Of a stretch of 64,000 bases of DNA, positions 48,831 to 59,601 are shown piece by piece. Location: contig NZ_FOKF01000008.1 of NCBI RefSeq assembly GCF_900111995.1, forward strand, positions 62,001 to 126,000. Reading direction: 5' to 3'. The notes below the pieces were generated by a model that was given only the letters and a program-made list of their open reading frames with translations, was not told the origin of the DNA and made no database searches. The position numbers and the translations under genes were made by a program. Each line of letters starts with the position of its first letter. Within the stretch, counting starts at the first letter, position 1. Origin of the DNA: Collimonas sp. OK607 (lineage in GTDB: Bacteria > Pseudomonadota > Gammaproteobacteria > Burkholderiales > Burkholderiaceae_D).

Positions 48831-49142
48831 ATGTACGCGGTCATAAAAACCGGTGGCAAACAATATAAGATTGTTGCCGGCGAAAAACTCAAAATAGAAC
48901 AGATACCTGCAGACATTGGCACCGAACTCACTATTGATCAAGTGCTCGCAGTTGGCGCTGGTGACACCATTAAGTTTGGTGCACCGCTGGTCGAAGGTGC
49001 TACGGTGTCGGTTAAGGTATTGGCGCAAGGTCGCCACGATAAAGTCAAGATCTTCAAAATGCGTCGTCGTAAGCATTATCAGAAGCATCAAGGCCATCGT
49101 CAAAATTACACCGAAATTCAAATCGTTTCGATCAACGCTTAA
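48831..49142 (+). CDS. rplU: 50S ribosomal protein L21
   Basis: 103 residues from the ATG at 48831 ([14 protein letters not shown]), preceded by a GAGG ribosome site at 48821. Contains [16 protein letters not shown], the conserved rRNA-binding C-terminal region. Four upstream codons are open but not part of the family. Starts the rplU-rpmA operon. Confidence 0.98.
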   Translation: MYAVIKTGGKQYKIVAGEKLKIEQIPADIGTELTIDQVLAVGAGDTIKFGAPLVEGATVSVKVLAQGRHDKVKIFKMRRRKHYQKHQGHRQNYTEIQIVSINA

Positions 49143-49180
49143 TTGCGTCGATCGGCTTAACTAGATACCAGGAGTTTTAA

Positions 49181-49438
49181 ATGGCACATAAAAAAGGCGG
49201 CGGCACTACGCGCAACGGCCGTGACTCAGAGTCAAAGCGACTCGGCGTCAAGGTCTACGGTGGCCAGGCGATCAACGCTGGCGGCATCATTATTCGTCAA
49301 CGCGGCACTAAGACGCATCCAGGCGAAAATGTTGGCATGGGCAAGGATCACACCCTGTTCGCACTGATCAACGGCAAAGTACAATTCGTAACCAAGGGCG
49401 CTGCCCAGCGTAACTACGTTACTGTCGTAGCAGCTTAA
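49181..49438 (+). CDS. rpmA: 50S ribosomal protein L27
   Basis: 85 residues beginning [20 protein letters not shown], whose N-terminus reaches the peptidyl-transferase centre. There is no Firmicutes-type N-terminal extension to be cleaved. An AGGAG site lies just upstream. It is 38 bp after rplU and ends in a terminator, with obgE following. Confidence 0.98.
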   Translation: MAHKKGGGTTRNGRDSESKRLGVKVYGGQAINAGGIIIRQRGTKTHPGENVGMGKDHTLFALINGKVQFVTKGAAQRNYVTVVAA

Positions 49439-49483
49439 GTTTCTTTAAGTTCGACATAAGCAAGGCTTTCGAGCCTTGTTGCG

Positions 49484-49514
49484 AAAGGCTCTGCCGCTGG
49501 TAGAGCCTTTTTGG
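49484..49514 (+). terminator. terminator after rpmA
   Basis: AAAGGCTCT (49484-49492) pairs with AGAGCCTTT (49502-49510) and runs into TTTTT. The remainder of the 305-bp gap to obgE shows no gene; an obgE promoter probably lies in 49550-49740. Confidence 0.8.
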
Positions 49515-49734
49515 TTTCTGGTCGTAAAACACTGAAACTGACACTGAAAACACTGCTCAGACAACTTGGAACACGCAGCGTGTCCACTCGCTTGCGGCAC
49601 CCGCTAGCGGCAAGTTGCACTTGAAAATAATGGCATTATTGCAATGCCGGTTGCGGCCTGTGCTGCAACAATCACCAAAAATCGGTAAAGTTACCAGTGT
49701 CTTTCAATAAGAATTTAACCTCCAACCTCATTAG

Positions 49735-50853
<1,119 letters not shown>

Positions 50854-50857
50854 ACTT

Positions 50858-51021
50858 TAGTGAACTATAACAGCCAAATCAGCAGCGCCTGTCACGTACC
50901 CGGCGCGCATGGCGGCGTTGCAAATGCTCGCAATAGTCATGGCTATTGCTCCGCTTTGCGCCTTGCCCCCGCGCACCGGGTACGCGCCCTTCGCTCCCAA
51001 TTCGGCTGTTACAGTCCACTA
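50858..51021. repeat. 164-bp folded intergenic element between obgE and proB
   Basis: Terminal inverted repeats of 22 bp (50858-50879 and 51000-51021) with three mismatches. An inner stem CGTACCCGGCGCGC (50895-50908) pairs with 50971-50984 with one mismatch, and the core ends in GCAATAG-TCATGG-CTATTGC. The core (GTTGCAA...TTTGCGCC) resembles the second arm of the 9330-9596 element. No coding frame is supported. Confidence 0.75.
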
Positions 51022-51156
51022 GTTGGCGGCCGTTGTCGATGAGGGAATAAAGACCTGCTTCGATCGCGGCCTATTTTTTTGCCCGCTGTTTCCCCGTCGT
51101 TTGCCAATCGAATCGAATTGCGCCAGCGAAGGTGAGTGGCCGCTATAGATAAAAAT

Positions 51157-52275
51157 ATGAATTCCGTCATTCAAAAAGCCAAGCGCATCATTATCAAAGT
51201 CGGATCCTCCCTGGTAACCAATGACGGTAAGGGCCTGGATGCCGGCGCCATCGCCAAATGGGCGACCCAGATTACCGAGTTGCGGGCGATGGGCAAGGAA
51301 GTCGTGTTGGTCAGTTCCGGTGCGGTGGCGGAAGGCATGCAACGGCTCGGCTTCGACAAGCGGCCGACCAGCATCGACGAATTGCAGGCCTGCGCCGCAG
51401 TGGGCCAGATGGGCCTGGCGCAGATCTATGAAACCAGCTTCCGTGCCCACAATATACGTACCGCGCAGGTATTGCTGACGCACGCCGACCTGGCCGATCG
51501 CGAACGCTATCTGAATGCCCGCTCGACGTTATTCACCCTGTTGCGCTTTGGCGTAGTGGCGATCATCAACGAGAACGATACCGTGGTCACCGATGAAATC
51601 AAGTTCGGCGACAATGATACCCTCGGCGCGCTGGTTGCCAACCTGATTGAAGGCGACGCCTTGATCATCCTGACCGATCAACGGGGCTTGTATACCGCCG
51701 ATCCGCGGAAAGACCCGAATGCCGAGTTTGTGTATGAAGCGAAAGCCGGCGATCCGGCGCTGGAAGTGATGGCGGGCGACGCCGGCACCAGTATTGGCCG
51801 CGGCGGCATGATTACCAAGATCCTGGCGGCCAAGCGCGCCGCGACTTCGGGCGCCCACACCGTGATTGCCTGGGGCCGTGAAGATGCGGTGCTGACGCGG
51901 CTTGCCGGTGGCGAGGCGATCGGCACACAATTGACCGCGCAAACCGCGCAACTCACCGCACGCAAGCAATGGATGGCGGATCACTTGAAAACTGCAGGCA
52001 AGGTCATGCTGGATGCCGGCGCCGTGCAAAAATTGCGCAACGAAGGCAAATCCCTGTTGCCGATCGGGGTAACGGCAGTGTCCGGAGAATTTGGCCGCGG
52101 CGATGTCATTACCTGTACCGATGTCGATGGCCATGCAATCGCGCGCGGCATCAGCAATTACACCAGCTCGGAAGCGCGCCGCATCATGCGCCATCCATCA
52201 GCGGAAATCCAGGCGATCCTGGGTTTCGTCGAAGAGTCGGAACTGATTCATCGGGATAATATGGTTTTGCTTTAA
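51157..52275 (+). CDS. proB: glutamate 5-kinase ProB
   Basis: Phosphorylates glutamate in the first step of proline synthesis and is usually inhibited by proline. From the ATG at 51157 it is 372 residues: an amino-acid kinase domain starting [14 protein letters not shown], with [16 protein letters not shown] and [17 protein letters not shown], and a C-terminal PUA domain (after about 280). An upstream GTG at 51136 is also in frame, but the conserved start region favours 51157. proA is not in the window. Confidence 0.96.
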   Translation: MNSVIQKAKRIIIKVGSSLVTNDGKGLDAGAIAKWATQITELRAMGKEVVLVSSGAVAEGMQRLGFDKRPTSIDELQACAAVGQMGLAQIYETSFRAHNIRTAQVLLTHADLADRERYLNARSTLFTLLRFGVVAIINENDTVVTDEIKFGDNDTLGALVANLIEGDALIILTDQRGLYTADPRKDPNAEFVYEAKAGDPALEVMAGDAGTSIGRGGMITKILAAKRAATSGAHTVIAWGREDAVLTRLAGGEAIGTQLTAQTAQLTARKQWMADHLKTAGKVMLDAGAVQKLRNEGKSLLPIGVTAVSGEFGRGDVITCTDVDGHAIARGISNYTSSEARRIMRHPSAEIQAILGFVEESELIHRDNMVLL

Positions 52276-52327
52276 GCAACATCAGCAACATCAGCAGCAA
52301 ACGAGACTGACAGCAGTCTCAGGCAAT

Positions 52328-52365
52328 AAAAAAACGGCTCCGCAGATTGCAGGAGCCGTTTTTGT
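52328..52365 (+). terminator. bidirectional terminator between proB and CNP1-like gene
   Basis: AAAAAACGGCTCC and GGAGCCGTTTTT pair across a 10-base loop, with A and T runs on either side, between convergent genes. Confidence 0.85.
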
Positions 52366-52384
52366 TTGGGCGAAAAGTTCTCGA

Positions 52385-53005
52385 TCAGCTACCCGGTTTG
52401 ATCGGGCGATTGCTGCGCAGCCTGCTACGGATATCTTCAACTTTGCCGGCCACCGTACCATCCTGGCAAAGATAGTTTTTTGCCAATTCAGCATGTTGCC
52501 GGTTTCCGGACACTTCGCTGATCCGCTTCCAGTCGCTTATGCGTGAACGCGACCAGCTGCCGTCCTTCTGGCCAAATGCATACAGCTTGTTTTCAGCAGT
52601 CTGGCAGCGAATTCCCTCATAGCTGATATTTTCTGCACCGCCCTGGCTCTTGCTGACCAAGGTGTAACGGACCACGCCGTCGCTACCGGCTGATATCGAA
52701 TTGATATCGACGAAGAATTTCATCGAGCTAGTCGGACCGACGTCAAGCGGCACAAGATTGGCCGCCTGCGGGGTTGGCGGAATTTGCGTCTTGAGTTCCT
52801 GCCATGATTTTCCATCGTCCGAATCATCGTCGGGCAAGCCGGAATTCGATTGCGGGACAGCGCTTGGGTAGAACGGATCGGTAGCAGCATGCACTTGTGC
52901 AGCGATGCCTGACAACAGCAGGCTAGCGGTCAGTACCAGTAGTTGCGGTATCTTCTTTGCAGCGGGAATGCGGAAAGCAAAATCAAAAGCCATAGAGGTG
53001 CTCAC
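52385..53005 (-). CDS. CNP1-like family secreted protein
   Basis: 206 residues with a signal peptide (about 15-40, ending VHAA) and a CNP1-like domain ([37 protein letters not shown]). Function unknown; the family is widespread in Betaproteobacteria and often sits beside rppH. Its start overlaps the rppH stop region by four bases, implying co-transcription. Confidence 0.85.
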   Translation of the reverse strand: MSTSMAFDFAFRIPAAKKIPQLLVLTASLLLSGIAAQVHAATDPFYPSAVPQSNSGLPDDDSDDGKSWQELKTQIPPTPQAANLVPLDVGPTSSMKFFVDINSISAGSDGVVRYTLVSKSQGGAENISYEGIRCQTAENKLYAFGQKDGSWSRSRISDWKRISEVSGNRQHAELAKNYLCQDGTVAGKVEDIRSRLRSNRPIKPGS

Positions 53006-53583
53006 TTCTTTTCGGGTTCGGCGCAGGCCGGGGGGGATTCAGTCGATGTCGATGCGCGCGGTCCATGGCCGGTGCGTAAATGACGGGCGTGATGCTGCAC
53101 ATTCTGCAAAGGACGTGTCAGGAAACGTGATAATTCTTGCAAGGCCCGCTGGTATACATCCCGTTTGAATTCGATCACGACGTCCAGTGGAACCCAGTAG
53201 TCGTGCCAGCGCCAGGCGTCGAATTCGGGGTGCTCGGTCAGGCGCAGGTTGACATCGCAGTCGCGTCCGACCATGCGCAGCAGAAACCAGATCTGTTTCT
53301 GGCCGCGATAATGCCCACGCACATCACGCTTGATAAAATGATCAGGCACCTCGTAACGCAACCAGTCGCGCGTGCGGCCGATGATCTTGACGTGTTCCGC
53401 CTTCAGCCCGATTTCTTCCTCGAGTTCGCGAAACATTGCCTGCTCCGGGGTTTCACCGTATTTGATACCGCCTTGTGGAAATTGCCACGAATGTTCGCGC
53501 ACGCGCTTGCCCCACCAGACTTCATTCTGGGTATTGAGCAAGATAATGCCGACGTTCGGGCGAAAGCCTTCACGGTCAAGCAT
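53002..53583 (-). CDS. rppH: RNA pyrophosphohydrolase RppH
   Basis: Nudix enzyme that removes pyrophosphate from mRNA 5' ends and so starts RNase E-dependent decay. The 193 residues start [17 protein letters not shown]; the Nudix box is [16 protein letters not shown] then [15 protein letters not shown] is the family signature. The C-terminal 40 residues are charged and Pro/Ser-rich. It is divergent from proS. Confidence 0.95.
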   Translation of the reverse strand: MLDREGFRPNVGIILLNTQNEVWWGKRVREHSWQFPQGGIKYGETPEQAMFRELEEEIGLKAEHVKIIGRTRDWLRYEVPDHFIKRDVRGHYRGQKQIWFLLRMVGRDCDVNLRLTEHPEFDAWRWHDYWVPLDVVIEFKRDVYQRALQELSRFLTRPLQNVQHHARHLRTGHGPRASTSTESPPACAEPEKK

Positions 53584-53657
53584 GTTGTTACCTCAAAACT
53601 TTCTGCGGCCGGGCGGATCTACTGCTTATTCTGCTAGATTCCTTGCTTGCCGTCATC

Positions 53658-53711
53658 ATTGCGGAACAGAGCCATAAAGCCTCCATGGCTATGCAAAGAG
53701 CTCTGTCCTCA
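53658..53711. repeat. 54-bp palindromic repeat, copy 2
   Basis: In the 273-bp rppH-proS gap. GGAACAGAGC at the left pairs with GCTCTGTCC at the right (one extra A), with an inner AGCC-TCCAT-GGCT hairpin. Aligns base for base in length with copy 1 at 41007-41060 and shares both ends. Confidence 0.8.
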
Positions 53712-53856
53712 CCCGACTAGGCGCGCAATTTGTCCTGACCTGTAACAACAATGGCCAGAACATTAATCAATTGTGCAAAGAGTAGGCGCATCAGCCAGCT
53801 AATCCTTTAAAATTGAGTTGATTATAACCCTCTCTTTTTAAAAAGAATTCATCGTT

Positions 53857-55596
53857 ATGCGCGCCTCCCGTTTTTTTATCTCCACGCTCAAAGAAGCTCC
53901 ATCCGACGCTGAAATCGTTAGCCACAAACTGATGATGCGCGCCGGCATGATCAAACGCATCAGTTCCGGCATTTATACCTACATGCCGATGGGCTTGCGC
54001 GTAATCCGCAAGGTCGAAAACATCGTGCGCGAGGAGATGAACCGTTCCGGAGCGGTGGAATTGCTGATGCCGGTGGTACAGCCGGCCGAGTTGTGGCAAG
54101 AAACCGGGCGCTGGCAAAAATATGGCGCTGAACTGATGCGCGTCAAGGATCGCCACGGTCGCGACTTCATCATTCAGCCGACTTCGGAAGAAGTGATTAC
54201 TGACATCGCCCGCACTGAATTGCGCTCGTATCGCAAGCTGCCGGTGAATTTTTACCATATCCAGACCAAATTCCGCGATGAGCGCCGGCCGCGTTTCGGC
54301 TTGATGCGCGGGCGTGAATTCACGATGAAAGACGCCTATTCCTTCGATCGCGACCTGGACGGCCTGAAACAGTCTTACAAGATCATGTATGACGCTTACA
54401 CGCGCATTTTCAACCGTTTCGGCTTGCAGTTCCGTGCGGTAGCTGCCGACAACGGCGCCATCGGCGGCACCGGTTCGCACGAATTCCACGTTATCGCCGC
54501 CACCGGCGAAGACGCCATCGTGTACTGTCCTGACTCGGATTACGCCGCCAATATGGAAGCGGCCGAATCCTTGCCTTTGAACCCGTCCCGGGCTGCGCCG
54601 ACGCAAGCGCTGACCAAGACGGCGACACCTGGCAAGGCCAAATGTGAAGCGGTAGCGGAATTGCTGGCAATCCCTTTGACAGACACTATCAAGTCGATCG
54701 TGTTGACTGTTGAAAAAGAAGCAACCGATAAGGAAGCCGCAAGCAAGACAGTCTGGCTGCTGATGCTGCGTGGCGACCATGAGCTGAACGAAATCAAGGT
54801 CAACAAGATCCCTGGCCTGGCTGGTTATCGTTTTGCCACGGAACAGGAAATCGTCGAATATTTCGGCACGCCGCCAGGTTATCTGGGACCGGTCAATACC
54901 AAAAAGCCGGTTACCGTGGTGGCAGACGTTACCGTTGCCAACATGCATGACTTTGTCAGTGGCGCCAACGAAGTGGATTTCCATTTCACCGGCGTCAACT
55001 GGGGCCGCGACTTGCCCGAGCCGATGGTGTTCGATATCCGCAATGTGGTCGAGGGCGATCCATCGCCGGACGGTAAAGGCGCGTTGGCCATCCTGCGCGG
55101 GATCGAAGTCGGCCATGTATTCCAGCTGGGAACCGCCTATTCGGAATCGATGAAGGCGACTTTCCTGGATGAGAACGGCAAGCCGCAGCTGTTGCAGATG
55201 GGTTGTTATGGGATCGGCATTACACGTATCCTGGGTGCTGCCATTGAACAGAATTTCGACGACAAGGGCATCATCTGGCCGACAGCTATCGCGCCGTTCG
55301 AGGTGGTTTTGTGCCCAATGGGCTATGACCGCAGCGAAGCCGTAAAAGAAGAAACCGACAAGTTGTATGAAACACTGTCGGCGGCTGGCGTCGACGTGAT
55401 CCTGGACGACCGCGGCGAACGCCCGGGCGCGATGTTTGCCGACTGGGAGCTGATTGGCGTGCCGCATCGCGTGGTGATCGGCGATCGTGGTCTCAAGGAC
55501 GGTCAGCTGGAATACCAGGGACGACGCGATACCGAGGCCACTACTGTGCCACTGGCAGAGGTGGCTGACTTCATCAAGGCGCGTCTAGTTTCCTAA
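53857..55596 (+). CDS. proS: prolyl-tRNA synthetase (bacterial type with editing domain)
   Basis: Class II synthetase that charges tRNA-Pro. The 579 residues include motif 2 ([20 protein letters not shown]) and motif 3 ([19 protein letters not shown]), with an inserted editing domain (about 230-400) that removes mischarged alanine, then a C-terminal anticodon-binding domain. It serves the tRNA-Pro(CGG) at 25621. A terminator follows. Confidence 0.98.
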   Translation: MRASRFFISTLKEAPSDAEIVSHKLMMRAGMIKRISSGIYTYMPMGLRVIRKVENIVREEMNRSGAVELLMPVVQPAELWQETGRWQKYGAELMRVKDRHGRDFIIQPTSEEVITDIARTELRSYRKLPVNFYHIQTKFRDERRPRFGLMRGREFTMKDAYSFDRDLDGLKQSYKIMYDAYTRIFNRFGLQFRAVAADNGAIGGTGSHEFHVIAATGEDAIVYCPDSDYAANMEAAESLPLNPSRAAPTQALTKTATPGKAKCEAVAELLAIPLTDTIKSIVLTVEKEATDKEAASKTVWLLMLRGDHELNEIKVNKIPGLAGYRFATEQEIVEYFGTPPGYLGPVNTKKPVTVVADVTVANMHDFVSGANEVDFHFTGVNWGRDLPEPMVFDIRNVVEGDPSPDGKGALAILRGIEVGHVFQLGTAYSESMKATFLDENGKPQLLQMGCYGIGITRILGAAIEQNFDDKGIIWPTAIAPFEVVLCPMGYDRSEAVKEETDKLYETLSAAGVDVILDDRGERPGAMFADWELIGVPHRVVIGDRGLKDGQLEYQGRRDTEATTVPLAEVADFIKARLVS

Positions 55597-55608
55597 AAAC
55601 AACAAAAT

Positions 55609-55640
55609 AACGGCGCATCGGGTTTTTGCGCCGTTTTCTT
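55609..55640 (+). terminator. terminator after proS
   Basis: AACGGCGC (55609-55616) pairs with GCGCCGTT (55628-55635), followed by TTCTT. Confidence 0.8.
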
Positions 55641-55716
55641 CGCGTTTTCTTTACGCTTTCCTTGCGCATCTTTGTATACTCATCCCAAAATAAAAGTGCA
55701 TTTTGGGGAGTGTCGA

Positions 55717-56361
55717 TTGCGTTGGTCTCGTTGGTTTGGGTTGTTGCCGGTATTGCTGCCTTTATTATTTGGCAGCATGGCGCATGCCGGCAATCAAAAA
55801 GAAGAAGAGCTGGCGGATTCAGTACGCCTGGCTTTGTCGCGCGCCATCAATGACGCCCGTCCACCTAAACCAAAATTTTCCGACATCGACCAGCGTATCC
55901 AGTATCTGTACTGGCTGGGCGAAATGTCGGAGCGCCTGAAGAGGAAACTGCCGGATGCGCAAATGCGCATCGAATTCCTGGAAACCGCCTGGTATGAAGC
56001 CAAGCGCGCCGGCCTCGATCCGGGCATGGTGCTGGGCCTGATCCAGGTCGAATCAGCCTTCCGGAAGTACGCGCTATCAAGCGTCAGCGCCCATGGCTAC
56101 ATGCAGGTCATGCCGTTCTGGACCCGCGTCATCGGCGATGCCGACCGCAGCAAATTATTCAACATGCAGACCAATCTGCGTTACGGCTGTTCGATTCTGC
56201 GGATGTACATCGATATGGAAAAGGGCAACCTGTATCTCGCGCTCGGCCGCTACAACGGCAGCCGCGGACGTCCTGAATATCCCAATGCGGTATTGGCTGC
56301 ATGGAAGCGCTGGGAATATAAGGACGATCTGCCAATCCATACAGTTTCCGCTCACCGGTAA
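55717..56361 (+). CDS. lytic transglycosylase (SLT domain)
   Basis: Predicted periplasmic muramidase that cleaves peptidoglycan to 1,6-anhydro ends. I take the TTG at 55717, six bases after GGGGAG, which gives 214 residues; an in-frame TTG at 55672 lacks such a site. A signal peptide (LRWSRWFGLLPVLLPLLFGS) ends near AHA. The SLT domain holds the catalytic Glu in GLIQVESAFRKYALSS, then HGYMQVMPFW and LGRYNGSRGRPEYP. Adjacent to proS, a common order in this group. Confidence 0.88.
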   Translation: MRWSRWFGLLPVLLPLLFGSMAHAGNQKEEELADSVRLALSRAINDARPPKPKFSDIDQRIQYLYWLGEMSERLKRKLPDAQMRIEFLETAWYEAKRAGLDPGMVLGLIQVESAFRKYALSSVSAHGYMQVMPFWTRVIGDADRSKLFNMQTNLRYGCSILRMYIDMEKGNLYLALGRYNGSRGRPEYPNAVLAAWKRWEYKDDLPIHTVSAHR

Positions 56362-56495
56362 TTCTCCCCAGGGCCGACGCCTGTCCCGGGCGTCGTCGGC
56401 TCCCTCTATAAGAAGCAATCCGTTAATTGGCCCGGCGGTGCTCGGGCCAAGCATTCATCGTTTCCGTTCCGGTTTCGGCCGCAGATCTGCGTTCT

Positions 56496-56562
56496 TTCGT
56501 CATCAGCATGTTCGTCATCAACACGTAATAACTTTTGGTTACAGTTGTTACACATTATTACA
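56496..56562 (+). promoter_or_regulatory. repeat-rich region before the alkaline phosphatase genes
   Basis: TTCGTCATCA occurs at 56496-56505 and 56511-56520, and TTACA at 56539, 56548 and 56558. They lie 40-105 bp before the first phosphatase gene and could bind a regulator. The spacing (15, 9 and 10 bp) does not fit a standard 11-bp Pho box. Confidence 0.35.
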
Positions 56563-56601
56563 AATAGATGCTTATTTCTGATTGTTAACACGGAGCGATG
56601 A

Positions 56602-58050
56602 ATGAAATTACGTATTTTGATTGCCGCCGCCATCGGGTCGGTGGCGTTGGCGGGTTGTAGCGGTTCTGGCAGCAGCTCGCTGGTTGAGACACCGGTCGAG
56701 AAACCTGAAGTCAAGGCTCCCGGCAAGAACGTCATCTTCTTCCTCGGCGACGGCATGGGCATCACTACGATGACCGCTGCCCGCATTTACAAGGTGGGCG
56801 AAGAGGGCGATCTGACCATCGATACTTTGCCGGAAAGCGGTTTCGTCACCACCTATTCCAACGATGCCCAGGTAACTGACAGCGCGCCATCGATGGCGGC
56901 CTACATGACCGGTGTCAAGGCGAATAACGAAGTGATCGCCATGTCGGCCAACACCAGCGCCCGCGACGCCAGCGGTAAAGGTTATGTCAACGGCGCCGAC
57001 AGCACCTGCCCGAGCGGCAATGGCACGCCGGCCGACACTTTGCTGGAAATCATGAAGGCCAAGGGTTACAGCACCGGCGTTGTGACTACCACGCGGATTA
57101 CGCATGCCACTCCGGCCGCGACTTATTCGCATATCTGCCACCGTGACGGCGAAAACAATATCGCCGCGCAGCTGACACCCAAGGGCGCCGGTTTCAACAG
57201 CAAGCTGAGCGATGGCGTCGATGTCATTTTCGGCGGCGGCCGTCGTCATTTCCTGCCGAAGACCGATGCCGACAGCAAGCGCAGCGATAGCCGTGACCTG
57301 CTGGCGGAATTCAAGGCTGCCGGTTATACCTACGCCAGCAATTTTGCAGAGTTCGACAAAATCGGAGCCGCGACACCGAAAGTGGTTGGCCTGTTCAACA
57401 AAGATCACATGACTTACGACCTGGATCGCGATGCAGCCAAGGAACCGAGCCTGGCGCAGATGACCGGCAAGTCGATCGACCTGTTGAGTAGCAAGAAGAC
57501 CGGTTTCTTCCTGATGGTCGAAGGCGGTCGTATCGATCATGCATTGCACGCCACCAATGCGCGCCGCGCATTGCAGGAGACCGTTGCTTTTGACGACGCG
57601 ATCAAGCTTGCACTCGACAAGATGGAGCAAGTCGATCCGGGTTTGAAGAATACGCTGGTAGTGGTTACCGCCGACCATGATCATTCGATCCTGCTGAACG
57701 GCTACGCCAAGCGTACCGGCAAAACCACCAGCAGCGAGCCTGGCGTTCTCGGCCTGGTAAAGAACGTCCTCACCGGCCAGCCGGAGCGCGACATCAACAA
57801 CAATCCGTACACCGTGATCGGCTTCGGCAATGGTCCTAACCATCTGGCGACGCGCGGTGCGCTGTCCGACATGCAAGTGGCTGACAAAGACTATATGCAA
57901 GAGTCGGTGGTTCCGACTGAAGCCGGTGGTGAGACGCATGGCGGCACCAATGTCTTTATCGGTGCGCAGGGTATGGGTGCGCAAAATATTCGCGGCGTCC
58001 TGGACAACACCGAAGTGTTCGGCCTGGTTAAAAAAGCCGTCGGCCTTTGA
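56602..58050 (+). CDS. alkaline phosphatase, lipoprotein form
   Basis: 482-residue member of the alkaline phosphatase superfamily that releases phosphate from phosphomonoesters. The N-terminus is a lipoprotein signal with lipobox LAGC, cysteine C19. The metal site begins NVIFFLGDGMG (43-53) and the nucleophile is S94 in VTDSAPSMAAYMTG. Further metal ligands appear in VEGGRIDHALH, VVTADHDHS and ETHGG. An anchored enzyme would act in the periplasm or on the outer membrane. It is followed 50 bp later by a paralogue. Confidence 0.93.
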   Translation: MKLRILIAAAIGSVALAGCSGSGSSSLVETPVEKPEVKAPGKNVIFFLGDGMGITTMTAARIYKVGEEGDLTIDTLPESGFVTTYSNDAQVTDSAPSMAAYMTGVKANNEVIAMSANTSARDASGKGYVNGADSTCPSGNGTPADTLLEIMKAKGYSTGVVTTTRITHATPAATYSHICHRDGENNIAAQLTPKGAGFNSKLSDGVDVIFGGGRRHFLPKTDADSKRSDSRDLLAEFKAAGYTYASNFAEFDKIGAATPKVVGLFNKDHMTYDLDRDAAKEPSLAQMTGKSIDLLSSKKTGFFLMVEGGRIDHALHATNARRALQETVAFDDAIKLALDKMEQVDPGLKNTLVVVTADHDHSILLNGYAKRTGKTTSSEPGVLGLVKNVLTGQPERDINNNPYTVIGFGNGPNHLATRGALSDMQVADKDYMQESVVPTEAGGETHGGTNVFIGAQGMGAQNIRGVLDNTEVFGLVKKAVGL

Positions 58051-58100
58051 GCCTGCAGGCCAACCGAATTTGTCGAACATATACAAAGCAAAGGTCAGAA

Positions 58101-59537
58101 ATGAAAATAATTAAACCAGCAAACAAGCAGTTCCAGCGTCGAGTCCTTCAATGCGCCACGCTGTGCGCGTTATCGCCGCTGTCTTTACTCGTCACCGCGA
58201 ACGTCATGGCAGCCGACACTGCAACCGCGAAAAACGTCATCTTCTTCCTGGGCGATGGCATGGGCCCGGTAACGGTCACCGCGGCACGCATCTACGGTCA
58301 TGGCGAAGCCGGCCGCCTGACGATGGAAACATTAACGCGTACAGCGCGCGTCAAGACTTTTTCGCTGGATGCTCAGACCACCGACAGCGCGCCGTCGATG
58401 GCGGCGTACATGACCGGCGTAAAAATGAAGAACGATGTAATTTCAATGTCTTCCGATACCAATCCGTACGATGCTACCGGCAAGCCGTATCAAACCAAGG
58501 CGGACTCTACCTGCGTCGCCGGTAACGGCCAGGCGGTGCAGACTTTGCTGGAATTGTCGAAGGGGGCAGGCAAGGCGGTCGGTGCGGTCAGCACCACACG
58601 TATCAGCCACGCTACGCCGGCGGCAACCTACGCCCACGTCTGCAACCGTGATGCGTACAACACCATCACGGAACAGGCGACTCCGGGCGCGCCGCGTTAT
58701 AACACGGCGCTGAAGGATGGCATCGACGTCTTGCTAGGTGGCGGATTGCGGCATTTCCTGCCGAAGAGTAACCCGGCCAGCCAGCGTAATGACGAGCTCG
58801 ATGCGCTGAGCATGTTCAAGGCGGCTGGTTATACCTATGTCGCTTCGGGCACTGAACTGAAGAGCGTCAATCCGGCCAATGTCAGCAAATTGCTGGGTTT
58901 GTTTACCACCAGCGACATGGATTACGAACTGGATCGGGTCAAGAAAAACCTGAACCAGCCGAGCTTGGCGGAGATGACGGAAAAAGCTATCGGCGTGCTC
59001 AAGAAGAGTCCGAAAGGTTATTTCCTGATGGTCGAAGGCGGTCGCATCGACCATGCTTTGCACGGCACCAACGCCAAGCGCGCGCTGGAAGATACGCTGG
59101 CTTTCGACGCCGCCATCAAGAAGGCGCTGGAACTGGTCGACTTGAAAGATACCTTGATCGTGGTTACCGCCGACCATGACCATGCGATCGGCTTCAATGG
59201 CTATCCGAAACGCGGCAATCCGATTCTGGGCAAGGTCGCCAACTATTACGACGGCAAGCTGGCGTTGGCCGCCGATGGCAAGCCCTACACCACGCTGGTG
59301 TTCGGCAACGGCAGTGCGCCGCGCCGTCCGGACGACGGCGATCTGACCAATGTCGATACCGAGGCTGACGATTATCTGCAGCAGGTTGGCGTACGCTTTG
59401 CCGGCTCTCCCGGTTCGGAGACGCACGGTGGTGGTGACGTGATGTTGTTTTCGGCAGGTGCTGGCAGCGACAGCTTCAAAGGCACATTTGAAAACATCAA
59501 GGTGTTTGGCAAAGTTAAAAATGCGCTTGGCCTGTAA
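58101..59537 (+). CDS. alkaline phosphatase, soluble secreted paralogue
   Basis: 478 residues from the ATG at 58101 (MKIIKPANKQFQRRVLQ), a start supported by the signal peptide (about 12-38, ending VMAA) and an AAGG site. Catalytic landmarks match its neighbour: NVIFFLGDGMGPV, nucleophile S96 in TTDSAPSMAAYMTG, VEGGRIDHALH, VVTADHDHA and SETHGGGDV. No lipobox is present, so it should be a free periplasmic enzyme. Both copies look catalytically complete. Confidence 0.93.
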   Translation: MKIIKPANKQFQRRVLQCATLCALSPLSLLVTANVMAADTATAKNVIFFLGDGMGPVTVTAARIYGHGEAGRLTMETLTRTARVKTFSLDAQTTDSAPSMAAYMTGVKMKNDVISMSSDTNPYDATGKPYQTKADSTCVAGNGQAVQTLLELSKGAGKAVGAVSTTRISHATPAATYAHVCNRDAYNTITEQATPGAPRYNTALKDGIDVLLGGGLRHFLPKSNPASQRNDELDALSMFKAAGYTYVASGTELKSVNPANVSKLLGLFTTSDMDYELDRVKKNLNQPSLAEMTEKAIGVLKKSPKGYFLMVEGGRIDHALHGTNAKRALEDTLAFDAAIKKALELVDLKDTLIVVTADHDHAIGFNGYPKRGNPILGKVANYYDGKLALAADGKPYTTLVFGNGSAPRRPDDGDLTNVDTEADDYLQQVGVRFAGSPGSETHGGGDVMLFSAGAGSDSFKGTFENIKVFGKVKNALGL

Positions 59538-59558
59538 TAATTTTCTTCAATAGTATTG

Positions 59559-59592
59559 CCGCCGCCATCGCAGCGATGGCGGCAATTTTTTC
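59559..59592 (+). terminator. terminator after the phosphatase pair
   Basis: GCCGCCATCG (59561-59570), loop CAG, CGATGGCGGC (59574-59583) then AATTTTTT. Confidence 0.85.
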
Positions 59593-59601
59593 GGTGGAAA
59601 A

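Noticed and set aside
53791-55467. 558-codon minus-strand open frame opposite proS
   Set aside because: Shadow frame; proS motifs are unmistakable on the other strand.
56496-56520. Canonical Pho box before the phosphatases
   Set aside because: The two TTCGTCATCA words are 15 bp apart, not 11, and lack the CTGTCAT half-site.
56608-58086. 492-codon minus-strand open frame opposite the first alkaline phosphatase
   Set aside because: Its length only reflects codon bias of the true gene; no signal peptide or domain is visible.
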